55,078 nucleotides of DNA from JAXGPP01 sp964436865. GTDB taxonomy: Bacteria; Planctomycetota; Planctomycetia; Pirellulales; Thermoguttaceae. The position numbers were made by a program, and so were the translations under genes. Where the stretch lies: assembly GCA_964436865.1 (NCBI GenBank), contig CAYTFK010000009.1, positions 1 to 55,078 on the forward strand, written 5' to 3'. This document shows, one piece after another, positions 34,024 to 44,051 of this stretch (position 1 is the stretch's first letter; the number at the start of each line of letters is the position of its first letter). The notes under the pieces are model-generated. The model had not been told where the DNA came from. It did no database searches and was given only the letters and a program-made list of their open reading frames with translations.

Positions 34024-37000
34024 ATGTCTCAATTGCTCGATGAAGCAAGTCAGGATGATTCGCAGCCGCGCTCCGGCGTCGCCGAACGCGTCGCGCGGCA
34101 TTTCGGCCATCGCTTGTGCTTCGAGACTGCCCTGAGCCGGACTCCCGGCGTTGAGACATGGCGTGGCGAGATTGTCCCGGAGCGCCACGAGGTTGTCGTC
34201 ACCCTTGTCGACATCGATTTGCTGTCAGCCACGGGGCGGAAACACCTGGAACGCGAAGCTGCCGTGCTTGCCGATGTCAACGGGCAGCGGCTCGCGCCCG
34301 TCGTCGAGGCCGGGATCATTGAACGGACGTTCTACCTGCTGACGCGATACATTCCGGGTGAAACGCTCAAGAGCCGCCTGTTGCGGGGGCCGCTCGACCT
34401 TCGCGAGACGCTTGCCCTCGGCTGTTGCATGCTGGAGGGGCTCAGGGAACTGCACCGGCATCATTTGCTCCACGGGAACCTGCGTCCCAGCAACGTAGTG
34501 CTGCCCGATGAACCGCGGGTGACGAGCGCCACGCTTATCGACTTCGGCCCCACGGCGGTGGTGAAGCGGGATCGCCGGCAACGCGAGCAGTCGGTCGAGA
34601 CAGCCATGTACTTCTCGCCCGAGCAAGCCGGAGCGCTCGACCACGAAGTGGGAGTGCCCGCCGATCTCTACGCTGCGGGACTCGTGCTCTTTGAATGCCT
34701 CGCCGGCCGCGCGCCTTTCACTGGTCCCGACGTTGGCGGCATCTTGCTCAAGCACCTGTCCAGTCCGGTGCCCGAGTTGCGGAACCTGGGCCTTGCCGTG
34801 CCCCGGGCGCTCGACGACCTCATTCAACGTCTGCTGCGGAAAGATCCGGCCGACCGTTACCAGTCGGCAGAGGCGGTACTCGCCGACCTGGAAGAGATTC
34901 TTGCCGCGACATCACGCGGCGACTGCGATCCGGGGCTCGTAATCGGATCCCATGACCGCCGCTCAACGCTGGTCGAACCGGCCTTCGTCGCCCGCAAAGA
35001 CGAAATTGAGCGGCTGGAAGCGGAGATCGGCCGAACTCGACGCGGCCAGGGCGGGGTGGTCTTGCTGGAGGGTGAATCGGGCGGCGGAAAGTCACGACTG
35101 CTCCAGGAACTGGCACAGCGCGCCGCCCGCGGCCGTCTGCGCGTGCTCCGAGGACACGGCGTCGAGGAGGTCCTGCAGCGGCCGTTCCGCATTCTCTCCG
35201 GAGTCGCCGCCGACCTTGCTGCCGCCGCCAGTGACGACCCCGAATTGGCGGTCCGGCTGCGTCGTCATCTGGCGCCGCACCGCGATGCGATCGCCAAAGC
35301 CCTTCCGGATCTGGCCCGGCTCCTGCAATGGCGGACCGCGGCGCCTGCGGCGCCCGAGGAATTCGGCGAAGAGCGCACCCTCCGGGCATGCATGGCGCTG
35401 CTCGATGCGGTGGGCACGGAATACTCGGCATGCCTGATCCTGTTGGACGACTGCCAATGGGCCGACGATCTTACCTGCCGCCTGATTCAGCGTTGGCAGA
35501 CACGTCCCGCCAACGCCCGGCCGCAGTCGCAGTATACGCTGCTGGTGGCGGCGTTCCGTTCCGAAGAAGTCGCCGAAGGCCACGTGCTGCGGCACTCCCG
35601 CCCTTCGGCCCATCTGCGTCTCAGCCCGTTCGGCCCGCAGGAGATCCGGCGGTTGGCGGAGTCGATGGCAGGCCCGCTCCCGGCCGACGCGATCGAACTT
35701 GTGAACCGGTTGGCCGAGGGCAGCCCGTTCATGGCCTCGGCGGTGTTGCACGGAATGGTCGAGAGCCGCGCGCTGGTACCGGAATCGCATGGCTGGCGCG
35801 TCGAGCCCATGGCGATGGCCAGCTTGCAGTCGTCGCGCCGCGCGGCCGGTCTCCTCAGCCGCCGCATCGAGCTGCTGCCCGCACAAACAGCAGCCGTCCT
35901 TCGTGCCGGAGCGATCCTCGGCAAGGAGTTCAATGGGGAGGCAGCCCTCCGGCTGGCCGGGCAATCGGCCGACACGACGGTTGAGGCGCTGGAGGAGGCC
36001 CGACGCCGCCGGTTAGTGTGGATTGAGCCCGACGGGAACTGCACCTTCGTCCACGATAAGATCCGCGGCGCGATGCTCGAAGGGTTGAGCCCCGCCGAAC
36101 GGCAGGAGATGCATCGCCGCGCCGCCAGCGACCTGCAGAACTGTGCGTCACAATCTATCGCCGAGCTGGCCTATCACTTTGACGCTGCGGGCGAGAGCAC
36201 GCGGGCGCTTCCTTATGCCCTGCAGGCCGCGGAGCAGGCCCGATCGGCCCACTTCCTTGAAGCGGCCGAGGATCAGTACCGCATCGCCGAACGCGGCGTC
36301 TCGCCGACTGACAGGGCGACGCGATACTGGATCGCCGAAGGCTTGGGCGACGTGCTTATGCTGCGCGGCCGATACGACGAAGCGGCCAGCCGCCTGGAGC
36401 AGGCTGTACCGCTGGCCGACGGCCACTACGCCCAGGCTCGCATCCGCGGCAAGCTCGCCGAACTGGCTTTCAAGCGCGGCGACATGAACGGGGCCGTGGG
36501 CGAGTATGAGGGGGCGCTGCGGCTGCTGGGCTGGTCGATACCGAATCACACGTTGCTGGTCCTTCTCCTGTTGCTTTGGGAAACGCTGGTCCAGGTCCTG
36601 CATACCGCCTTGCCGCGCCTGTTCACCCATCGCCGCCGCTGCGAGCCCCCGGACGCCGACCGGCTGGCGATGCGCCTGTTCAGCGGATTGGCCCACGGGT
36701 GCTGGTATGCGCGGAGCAAGTCGTATTCGCTGTGGGCCCACCTCCGCGGACTCAACCTGGCTGAACGCTATCCGCCGACCCCCGAACTGGCCAACGCCTA
36801 CTCTGAACACGCGCCGGCAATGACGCTGGTTCCGCTGTTCAACCGGGCGCTGGCCTATGCCGAAAAGTCGTTTGAGATCCGCCGCGCGCTTGGCGACCTG
36901 TGGGGCCAGGGACAGTCGCTGCACTATCATGGAATCGTGCTTTATGCCAGCGGCCGTTTCGAAGAGTCCGTCGATTGCTGCCGCAAGGCGATCCGTCTTC

Positions 37001-40000
37001 TCGAGCGGATGGGCGACATCTGGCAGGTCCACATCGCCCGCTACCAGGTTGCCGCCTCGCTGTACCACCTGGGCGACCTTCGCGGCGCTGCGGCGGAGGC
37101 CGAAGCCAACTACAAGTCGGGCATCGAAGTAGGCGACGCACTGGCATCGGGCATCAATCTCGATATCTGGCTACGGGCCGCCGGCAAAGCCGTTCCGCAC
37201 GAGATCGTGCAGAAGGAACTGCGCCGCAAGCGGCCTGATGTGCAGGGAAAGGCCCAGGTGCTGCTCGCCGAAGGAATGCGTCTGCTGGAATGCGATGATG
37301 CTGTCGGCGCGGCAACCGTGATCGAACAGGCGGTGGCAATCACCCATCGGGCCGGGGTCAAGAACGCCTACACAATCCCTTGCCTTGCCTGGCTGGCCAC
37401 TGCCCGGCGGCGCCAAGCCGAGAGTCTGGCCCACTGCACACCGCATCGGCGCCGGCAACTGCTGCGGCAGGCGCTTGCGGCGGCCCGCCTGGGGATGCGC
37501 GCCGCCCGGCTCTGTGCCAATGATTTGCCCCACGCGCTACGGGAGTACGGATTGGCGCTGGCGATGCTCGGCCGGGTGCGCCGTGCCCGCCGGGCATTCG
37601 AGCGCGGTCTCAAAATTGCCATCCGGCAGAAGGCTCGTTACGAGTACGCGCAGACACTCCTGGCCCTTGGCCGAGTCGAGCGCGAACTCGGTTGGCCCAA
37701 CGCCGAACAGCACCTTGCCGAGGCCGAAACCACGCTCAGCCGACTGTCGATCGCGGCCTCCTCGGCAGACTCGATTGAGTCCGGCGCTGATAGCCCCCCT
37801 ACGCTTTCGCTGGCCGACCGTTTCGACACGGTGATCGAGTCGGGGCGAAGGATTGCGGCCGCGCTGACCAGGCCTGCCATCTACCGAGAGGTCGAGGCGG
37901 CCGGTGTCAAGCTATTGCGCGGCCAGCGCTGCGTTCTGCTGGAGATCCATGAGCAGGGTGGTCAACCGAAATTCGTGCCGGTTGATCCTGGCACCGATGG
38001 CGGATACAGCCGTCGATTGGTCCTGGAAGCCCTCCAGCGACGACGTGCAACTTCATACACCGAGACATCCGGCGAGAATGACGATTTGCCGGGCGACCGC
38101 TCGGCGATTTGCGTGCCTGTCTACTCGCGTGGCCGAGCCGTCGCCTGCCTGTTCGTAGCCCACCGCCAGGTGCGCGGCCTCTTCGGCCCGGAAGAAGAGC
38201 GGCTCGGCGACTTCGTTGCGACACTTGCCGGCGCGGCGCTGGAGAACGCCGAAGGCTTTGAGCAGTTGGAACGCCTGAACGAGACGCTCGAAGAACGTGT
38301 GGCTGAACGCACGGCCGCCGCCGAGGCCCGAGCAATGGAACTGGCCGATTCGAACCGTGAGCTGACGCGCGTCGCACAGGAACTCCGCGAAACGGAAGAG
38401 CAACTCCGCGTAGCGGTCCAGGCGGCGGAGACGGCCAACCGGGCGAAGAGCCGTTTTCTTGCCACGATGAGCCACGAAATCCGGACGCCGATGAACGGCA
38501 TCCTGGGGATGGTCGAGGTGGCCCTGAGCACTCCAATGACGCCCCAGCAGCGGAATCACCTGGCCATCATCCGGCAGTCGGCCGGCACGCTGTTGTCGCT
38601 GCTCAACGACATCCTCGACTTCTCGAAGATCGAGGCCGGCAAGATGGATATCGAGAGCATCGCCTTCGCACCGCGAAACGTCGTGGAGGATGCGGTCGAA
38701 CTGCTGGCCGTATCTGCGTTCCAGAAAGGACTCGACCTGCTCTGCCGCGTCGCTCCTGAAGTCCCCGACGAGGTGATCGGCGACCCGCATCGTCTGCGCC
38801 AGATCATTGTCAACCTCATCGGAAACGCGATCAAGTTCACCGAACGTGGCGAAGTGCTGGTGAATGTCTGGCTGCAACGCGAGTCAGAAGGAAGAGTGGA
38901 CGTCCACTTTGCCGTCGTCGACTCCGGAATCGGCATTCCGGCCGCCAAACGCGACTGCATCTTCGAGGCCTTCCGCCAGACCGACAGCTCGATGACACGG
39001 CGGTTCGGCGGAAGCGGACTGGGCCTGGCGATTTCGTCGCAGCTCGTCAGCCTGATGGGCGGCCGAATATGGGTCGACACGGAGGAGGGCTCGGGCAGCA
39101 CTTTCCACTTTGTGCTTCCGTTTGCCCTTCCGGAGGGCTCGCGAGGCGAACGGCAGACGGTCGCGCGTCGTGGCAAGGCAATTGTGTTCAGCACCAACGA
39201 ATCGAGCCGCCGGATCTATACAGAAATGCTCGCCAGCTTGGGCCTGGAATCGGCCGCGGCTGGCGATCCCGGCGAATTTGAATCCCACTGGAACGGATCA
39301 GCCGGTGGCCGCGCCCGGATCGTGCTGATCGACGTGCGTCCCGCCGAGGAAAGTTATCGTGCGGTGATCGAGCAACTATCCCATCCGGCCGGTTCCCGCT
39401 GCCCTCCGGCAATCCTGCTTGTGCCGCCCGACCACGCTGCTGATGAGGAACCGGGCTTCCGGCACTGCCTGACGAAGCCGCTTCGGGCCGCCGAATTGGA
39501 GGAAGCGGTTGGTGCCGCACTCGGCGACAACGTCGTCCCCAAGCAGGTGACGACAGACTCACCGGAGATCTCGAGCTTGCGACCGCTCCGCATTCTGCTG
39601 GCCGAGGACGGACCAGTCAATCAGGTGGTTGCAGTCGGGATGCTGGAACCCAAGGGACACGCGGTGAAGGTCGTCGACAACGGCAGGCAGGCCGTGGAGG
39701 CGGTCGCGCAAGAGAGGTTTGACGTCATACTCATGGACCTGGAAATGCCGGAGATGGACGGTCTGGCGGCCACGGCAGCGATCCGCAGCGTTGAGCGGGG
39801 AACTGGAAAGCGGGTGCCCATTGTTGCCATGACGGCGCACGCTGTTGAGGGTTTCCGCGAAATGTGTATGGCGGCCGGAATGGACGGCTACATCGCAAAG
39901 CCCATCCAACCCACTGAACTCGACCGCGCAATCGAAGCCGTTACGCGACCAGTCTTGCTTCCCTCACAAGAGGGGGTCTCGTTGCAGGCGGCCGCGGCTG

Positions 40001-40020
40001 ATGCTACCCTGATGGGATGA
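34024..40020 (+). CDS. Pseudokinase-AAA ATPase-TPR-GAF-hybrid histidine kinase fusion
   Basis: 1998 residues from ATG 34024; a TTG at 33937 in the same frame is less likely. Domains: Ser/Thr kinase-like (~25-300); AAA/NTPase with Walker A EGESGGGKS near 350 and Walker B LILLDDCQWADD near 475; TPR-like helices (~700-1240); GAF (~1270-1430); coiled coil; HisKA with H1484 in MSHEIRTPMNG; HATPase (DSGIGIP, GGSGLGLAIS); a weak receiver-like part (~1717-1836); and a receiver with D1905 in LMDLEMPEMDG. This is the known trifunctional architecture. The kinase domain looks inactive: HRD is HGN (H150-N152) and the VAIK-position lysine is T60, though DFG (173-175) remains. Probably a scaffold and sensor. 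Confidence 0.9.
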   Translation: MSQLLDEASQDDSQPRSGVAERVARHFGHRLCFETALSRTPGVETWRGEIVPERHEVVVTLVDIDLLSATGRKHLEREAAVLADVNGQRLAPVVEAGIIERTFYLLTRYIPGETLKSRLLRGPLDLRETLALGCCMLEGLRELHRHHLLHGNLRPSNVVLPDEPRVTSATLIDFGPTAVVKRDRRQREQSVETAMYFSPEQAGALDHEVGVPADLYAAGLVLFECLAGRAPFTGPDVGGILLKHLSSPVPELRNLGLAVPRALDDLIQRLLRKDPADRYQSAEAVLADLEEILAATSRGDCDPGLVIGSHDRRSTLVEPAFVARKDEIERLEAEIGRTRRGQGGVVLLEGESGGGKSRLLQELAQRAARGRLRVLRGHGVEEVLQRPFRILSGVAADLAAAASDDPELAVRLRRHLAPHRDAIAKALPDLARLLQWRTAAPAAPEEFGEERTLRACMALLDAVGTEYSACLILLDDCQWADDLTCRLIQRWQTRPANARPQSQYTLLVAAFRSEEVAEGHVLRHSRPSAHLRLSPFGPQEIRRLAESMAGPLPADAIELVNRLAEGSPFMASAVLHGMVESRALVPESHGWRVEPMAMASLQSSRRAAGLLSRRIELLPAQTAAVLRAGAILGKEFNGEAALRLAGQSADTTVEALEEARRRRLVWIEPDGNCTFVHDKIRGAMLEGLSPAERQEMHRRAASDLQNCASQSIAELAYHFDAAGESTRALPYALQAAEQARSAHFLEAAEDQYRIAERGVSPTDRATRYWIAEGLGDVLMLRGRYDEAASRLEQAVPLADGHYAQARIRGKLAELAFKRGDMNGAVGEYEGALRLLGWSIPNHTLLVLLLLLWETLVQVLHTALPRLFTHRRRCEPPDADRLAMRLFSGLAHGCWYARSKSYSLWAHLRGLNLAERYPPTPELANAYSEHAPAMTLVPLFNRALAYAEKSFEIRRALGDLWGQGQSLHYHGIVLYASGRFEESVDCCRKAIRLLERMGDIWQVHIARYQVAASLYHLGDLRGAAAEAEANYKSGIEVGDALASGINLDIWLRAAGKAVPHEIVQKELRRKRPDVQGKAQVLLAEGMRLLECDDAVGAATVIEQAVAITHRAGVKNAYTIPCLAWLATARRRQAESLAHCTPHRRRQLLRQALAAARLGMRAARLCANDLPHALREYGLALAMLGRVRRARRAFERGLKIAIRQKARYEYAQTLLALGRVERELGWPNAEQHLAEAETTLSRLSIAASSADSIESGADSPPTLSLADRFDTVIESGRRIAAALTRPAIYREVEAAGVKLLRGQRCVLLEIHEQGGQPKFVPVDPGTDGGYSRRLVLEALQRRRATSYTETSGENDDLPGDRSAICVPVYSRGRAVACLFVAHRQVRGLFGPEEERLGDFVATLAGAALENAEGFEQLERLNETLEERVAERTAAAEARAMELADSNRELTRVAQELRETEEQLRVAVQAAETANRAKSRFLATMSHEIRTPMNGILGMVEVALSTPMTPQQRNHLAIIRQSAGTLLSLLNDILDFSKIEAGKMDIESIAFAPRNVVEDAVELLAVSAFQKGLDLLCRVAPEVPDEVIGDPHRLRQIIVNLIGNAIKFTERGEVLVNVWLQRESEGRVDVHFAVVDSGIGIPAAKRDCIFEAFRQTDSSMTRRFGGSGLGLAISSQLVSLMGGRIWVDTEEGSGSTFHFVLPFALPEGSRGERQTVARRGKAIVFSTNESSRRIYTEMLASLGLESAAAGDPGEFESHWNGSAGGRARIVLIDVRPAEESYRAVIEQLSHPAGSRCPPAILLVPPDHAADEEPGFRHCLTKPLRAAELEEAVGAALGDNVVPKQVTTDSPEISSLRPLRILLAEDGPVNQVVAVGMLEPKGHAVKVVDNGRQAVEAVAQERFDVILMDLEMPEMDGLAATAAIRSVERGTGKRVPIVAMTAHAVEGFREMCMAAGMDGYIAKPIQPTELDRAIEAVTRPVLLPSQEGVSLQAAAADATLMG

Positions 40021-40148
40021 TTGGTCTCACGTCGCGTCCGGTGTCTCGCTACGCGGGATGAGCAATCGTGGCCTGACACATCGTCCCTGAAGCCTCTGAA
40101 CGGCCCGATGCGCCCTGTCGGTGTGCACCCGTTGGCCTCGAGTTCCGG

Positions 40149-42464
40149 ATGCCCAAGTCGTCGTTTTATCGTGCCCACGGGACGTGGATCCTCCTGGTCG
40201 CTGCCGCCTTGTTGCCGCTGATTGGCTGGGGCGCATATCTGGCTGATCGCAGCAACTCCAATGACGTTCGCGACTGGCTCCCGGAGCACTACCCGGAGAC
40301 GGCGCAGTTCCAGTGGTTTCGCCACCACTTCGGCAACGAGGATTTCATCCTTGCCAGTTGGCCGGGTTGTACGCTCGACGATCCACGATTGGACCGTTTT
40401 GCTGCGGCGCTGAGGCCTTACCTGCCGGGAGACGGTAAGCCGGGCTTGATCCGCCGCGTGGTCACAGGACGATCGCTGCTGGAAGAACTGACCGGTGCGC
40501 CATTGAGCCTCAGCCGCGCCGAGGTGGTGCGCCGGCTTCGCGGCTCGCTGGTGGGTCCGGATGGTCGGCAGACCAGCGCGGTGGTCACGCTAACCGACCG
40601 GGGAAACGCCCACTTGCGGCCGACGATCGCCGTGATTGAGGCCGCTGCCGTCAAGGCCGGCATCCCGGCTGGCGACATGCGATTGGCCGGTACGCCGGTG
40701 ATCAATGAAGCCATCAACAAGGCCAGCCAGGAATCGCTGGTGCGGCTGGCGTTTCTGTCTGGTGTGATCGGTCTAGTAATCGCCTGGTGGTGTTTCCGCA
40801 GTTGGAAATTCACGGCGATCATTTTTGCGGCCGGCTTGTACAGCGGAGCGCTGAGTCTGGCCGTGGTGCCGGCGTCCGGCGTCGCCATGAACGCCATCAT
40901 GGTGACCATGGTGCCGCTCGTGTACGTTTCGGTGATTTCCGGTGCCGTGCACCTGACGAATTACTACCTGGAAGCAATCCACGAACGAGGGACCGCCGGC
41001 GCCGCCGATCGCGCGGTAGCCCATGCCACGGTGCCCCTGGCCTTGGCGACCGGTACCACCGCGTTCGGCCTGCTGTCGTTGTGGTACAGCGATCTGGCTC
41101 CCATCCGCTTGTTCGGCGTGTTTTCAGCGATTGGGGTGGTGCTGGGCTTCGCGGTATTGTTTCTGTTTGTTCCGGCGGCATTGGCTGTCTGGTCGCCCCG
41201 CACCGCCTGGACGCGAGCGGCAGAAAGCGATCATGACCCGGGCGCGCTGCCCCCGTTCTGGCGGCGGCTCGCCGAAACGGTCATTCAGCGGCACCGTTGG
41301 TTCTCCATCGCCTGCCTGGCAGTGCTCGCGTTGGGAGGCTTGGGCCTCTTCCGGATCGAGACGTCGATCCGCATAATGCGGCTCTTCTCGCAGAACAACG
41401 CGATTGTTCCCGCACTAACTTGGCTGGAGCAGAATCTCGGCGCCACGGTTCCCGTGGAAGTCGTGGTGGCTTTCGACGACGCGCACCCGCAAAGCATGCT
41501 CCAGCAGATGGCGCTGGTCGAGAGAATTCACGAGCGGGTTGAGCTTATACCCGGCGTGGGCGGAGTGCTTTCGGCGGCGACATTCGCGCCTTATACGCGG
41601 AGCGGATTGGACGACGTCGGTTCGTTGCGGCGCTCGGTGATGAACACGCTCATCACCCGGCGTCAGGAGGTGTATTTGCACAGCGGCTACCTCGCCCGTG
41701 GCGGCGGCGAGGACTTGTGGCGGCTCAGCGTCCGGGTTCGCGGAGTCGACGATCTTGACTATTCCGCCTTCGTCGAGAAACTCCGCGCGCAGATTGACCC
41801 CCTGCTCGCCGCTTCAGCCGGCGCCGATCGCGATCACGCGCGGGCCGTGTATACCGGCACCGTGCCCATCGTCTACAAGGCCCGCCGGTCGCTCCTCGAC
41901 GGCATGATCTTCGGGTTGGGGACCGACGTGGCCCTGATCGTGGTGGGTATTGTGGTCGCAACGCGTCACTGGGCCAGCGGCGTGCTCTTGTTTCTGGTGA
42001 GCATGTTCCCGACGACGCTGGTTTTCGGCGCGATGGGCTGGTTGGGAATCGTCATCGATATCGGAACCGTCATGACGCCCTGCGTGGCGGTCGGCGTGAC
42101 GGTGGACGATGTGGTGCACTTCCTGCTCTGGTTCCGCCGCGGTACACGGCGCGGCATGGACGTGCCACAGGCGGTGATGCTGGCTTATCGGGGCTGCGCC
42201 CGAGCGATGTACCAGAGCTGGGGGGTAATCGGGCTGGGGCTCTCGGCGTTCGCCTTGAGCACGTTCGTCCCCACCTTCCGTTTTGGCGCATTGATGCTTG
42301 CCCTGCTGACGGTTGGCCTGGTGGGCAACCTGGTCTTCCTGCCCGCACTGCTCGCCGGCCCCCTGGGACGCGTGATGGCGGCGTTCTTTCGCCGCGGCTG
42401 GCACCGTCAGGCGACCCCTGTTGCGGTCGCGCCGCTGGCTGAAGCGGTCGAGCCTCGCATCTGA
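40149..42464 (+). CDS. MMPL/RND superfamily transporter
   Basis: 771 residues, 128 nt after the large sensor. Two repeats each contain one N-terminal transmembrane helix, a periplasmic domain and a cluster of five helices: the first near residues 10-350 (TWILLVAAALLPLIGWGAYL; LAFLSGVIGLVIAWWCF), the second near 380-760 (SIACLAVLALGGLGLF; VALIVVGIVVATRHW). VGVTVDDVVHFLLWFRRG in the second cluster carries the paired acidic residues typical of proton-driven RND pumps. Members export lipids, hopanoids or other hydrophobic molecules. It could export a lipid signal in this region, but that is speculative. Confidence 0.88.
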   Translation: MPKSSFYRAHGTWILLVAAALLPLIGWGAYLADRSNSNDVRDWLPEHYPETAQFQWFRHHFGNEDFILASWPGCTLDDPRLDRFAAALRPYLPGDGKPGLIRRVVTGRSLLEELTGAPLSLSRAEVVRRLRGSLVGPDGRQTSAVVTLTDRGNAHLRPTIAVIEAAAVKAGIPAGDMRLAGTPVINEAINKASQESLVRLAFLSGVIGLVIAWWCFRSWKFTAIIFAAGLYSGALSLAVVPASGVAMNAIMVTMVPLVYVSVISGAVHLTNYYLEAIHERGTAGAADRAVAHATVPLALATGTTAFGLLSLWYSDLAPIRLFGVFSAIGVVLGFAVLFLFVPAALAVWSPRTAWTRAAESDHDPGALPPFWRRLAETVIQRHRWFSIACLAVLALGGLGLFRIETSIRIMRLFSQNNAIVPALTWLEQNLGATVPVEVVVAFDDAHPQSMLQQMALVERIHERVELIPGVGGVLSAATFAPYTRSGLDDVGSLRRSVMNTLITRRQEVYLHSGYLARGGGEDLWRLSVRVRGVDDLDYSAFVEKLRAQIDPLLAASAGADRDHARAVYTGTVPIVYKARRSLLDGMIFGLGTDVALIVVGIVVATRHWASGVLLFLVSMFPTTLVFGAMGWLGIVIDIGTVMTPCVAVGVTVDDVVHFLLWFRRGTRRGMDVPQAVMLAYRGCARAMYQSWGVIGLGLSAFALSTFVPTFRFGALMLALLTVGLVGNLVFLPALLAGPLGRVMAAFFRRGWHRQATPVAVAPLAEAVEPRI

Positions 42465-42490
42465 CTCGCCCCGCCGTGCGGAAAGCGATT

Positions 42491-43288
42491 TCATTGTGCA
42501 CCGCGCGTCATCTCATAAAGGAAGACGCCCGCGGCAACTCCCAGATTGAGCGAATCGGTGCCCGGTTGCATGGGTATCGTCAGGCGGTGATCGCAGAGCG
42601 CGACCCATTCGGCATCGAGTCCTTCAAATTCGTTTCCGAGCAACACCGCGGCGGAGGACGGCCATTCGAAAGCGTCAAGTCTGGACGCGTCGGGACTGAG
42701 GACCGTGGCCACGAGTTCGACTCCCCATCGAGCTTTGAGCTGCCGCAGGTCGGCAGACAAATCGATTGAGGTTGTAAACGGGACGCGCAGCACACCGCCC
42801 ATCGAAAGCCGCAGCGCGCGGCGCGAGAGTGGATCGCAGCATTGCGGGCCCAGAACCACCCCGTCGACACCGAAGCCGGCCGCCGTCCGGAAAATGAGCC
42901 CCAAGTTCTCGGGTTGAGTAATCTTCGGACCGATCACCAGCCGCAGCGTCGGCCGCTCGGCAACCGTTGACAGCATCCCATCAAGCGTGCCGGGCGGCCC
43001 GCGACGGGCAATTGCCAACACGCCGCGGTGGAAATTGAAACCCACCACATCCGCCATCATCCGGCGGGTGCCGACATACAGCGGCACGCGGTCGCCGACC
43101 CAGTGCGAGAGATCGGCGGCGTATTCCTCTGCAACAAAGACCGAGTCGGTCTCGAAGCGGCTGGCCAATAGCCGCTCGACGAGCAACCGACCCTCAGCGA
43201 GAAAGATGCTTTCGCCGCGCAGCGTTCGGTCGCGCAGGTTTCGATACGCCGACACGCGCGGATCGTCGATCGAGTCGATCCGCTCCAT
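42491..43288 (-). CDS. TrmH/SpoU family RNA 2'-O-methyltransferase
   Basis: 265 residues; ATG 43288 follows CAGGGATGCT, preferred to TTG 43303. The N-terminal substrate-binding domain (~1-95) includes LAEGRLLVERLLAS. The SPOUT domain has all three motifs: NLGLIFRTAAGFGVDGVVL (motif 1), VLLGNEFEGLD (motif 2) and IPMQPGTDSLNLGVAAGVFL (motif 3, trefoil knot). The known reaction is SAM-dependent ribose methylation of rRNA or tRNA. Which nucleotide is modified cannot be told. It converges on the MMPL gene with 26 nt between the stops. Confidence 0.93.
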   Translation of the reverse strand: MERIDSIDDPRVSAYRNLRDRTLRGESIFLAEGRLLVERLLASRFETDSVFVAEEYAADLSHWVGDRVPLYVGTRRMMADVVGFNFHRGVLAIARRGPPGTLDGMLSTVAERPTLRLVIGPKITQPENLGLIFRTAAGFGVDGVVLGPQCCDPLSRRALRLSMGGVLRVPFTTSIDLSADLRQLKARWGVELVATVLSPDASRLDAFEWPSSAAVLLGNEFEGLDAEWVALCDHRLTIPMQPGTDSLNLGVAAGVFLYEMTRGAQ

Positions 43289-43324
43289 AGCATCCCTGTG
43301 CAAGTGAATGCGCGCCGCCCGACC

Positions 43325-43732
43325 CTATTCTTTCGCCACGTAGTCGATCACCAGGACCTTGTCGAGATGCGGGCGCATCAACTCGACGAACTCCTGGTGG
43401 GCGGGATGCGGCAGGTACACGGCTCGTCCGTCAGCGTCCTGGAAAGTCACCACGAAACAGTGCGTGAAGCCTTGGGAGAGATTCTCGACACTCACATCGG
43501 TGCCCCACTCGAAATCGATGATCTGCGGCACTTTCGTGGGAAGCGTTCGGAAGGAGTCTTCGATCTTCTTGATGTCCTGCGCAGCCGCGCCGTCCTTGAA
43601 CTTGAAAAGCACGATGTGCCGCAACTTACCCAGGTTGGGCTTGGCTTCACCCGGCTTCTGCGCCAGGCCCAGCCTTACCGCCCCGACCGCAATGGTAGCT
43701 ACGACCAGACCGCCAAGGAGCCAGCGTCTCAT
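43325..43732 (-). CDS. Dabb (stress-responsive A/B barrel) domain protein
   Basis: 135 residues from ATG 43732, with GGAGGTGACT upstream. A signal peptide or anchor (RRWLLGGLVVATIAVGAV) covers ~2-22, so it is probably exported. LRHIVLFKFKDGAAAQDIKK opens the Dabb ferredoxin-like barrel, and THCFVVTFQDADGRAVYLPH and HPAHQEFVELMRPHLDKVLV are the conserved later strands. The family forms dimeric barrels; some members are small-molecule enzymes and many are of unknown function. Its stop is 36 nt before the TrmH-like gene start on the same strand, so the pair may be one transcript. Confidence 0.87.
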   Translation of the reverse strand: MRRWLLGGLVVATIAVGAVRLGLAQKPGEAKPNLGKLRHIVLFKFKDGAAAQDIKKIEDSFRTLPTKVPQIIDFEWGTDVSVENLSQGFTHCFVVTFQDADGRAVYLPHPAHQEFVELMRPHLDKVLVIDYVAKE

Positions 43733-44051
43733 AGTCACCTCCGCCAGAATCAACACCCGTCGGGAAGGTCCATCTCGCCAAATTCTCGCCAACACCGCAG
43801 TATAGTTGGGCCCAACGGCGGATTCAAACCGCTGGCCGGTCGCGGCGTCACGCCGTCGGGCCGCCCCCTTTCCCCTTCCCTCGGCTTCCGTGACAGCCTA
43901 TATTCCTGTCTTGGCCATGTTGAAGTTCCGGCTGATGCGGTGCGCGTTGTGGGGGGTGTCCGGGTACGATGAGGTGTCCGGCGGCTGCCTTCCAACGCGG
44001 CCGGAACTCTAACGCGAGCTCGCTCTTACGCCGTTCACCAGGAGTGGTTTC
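43733..44051. other. Divergent intergenic region
   Basis: 319 bp between the Dabb gene and apt. It contains a small CGGCG/CGCCG hairpin near 43846-43858 and a ribosome site just before apt. No gene or clear RNA element is seen. Confidence 0.4.
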
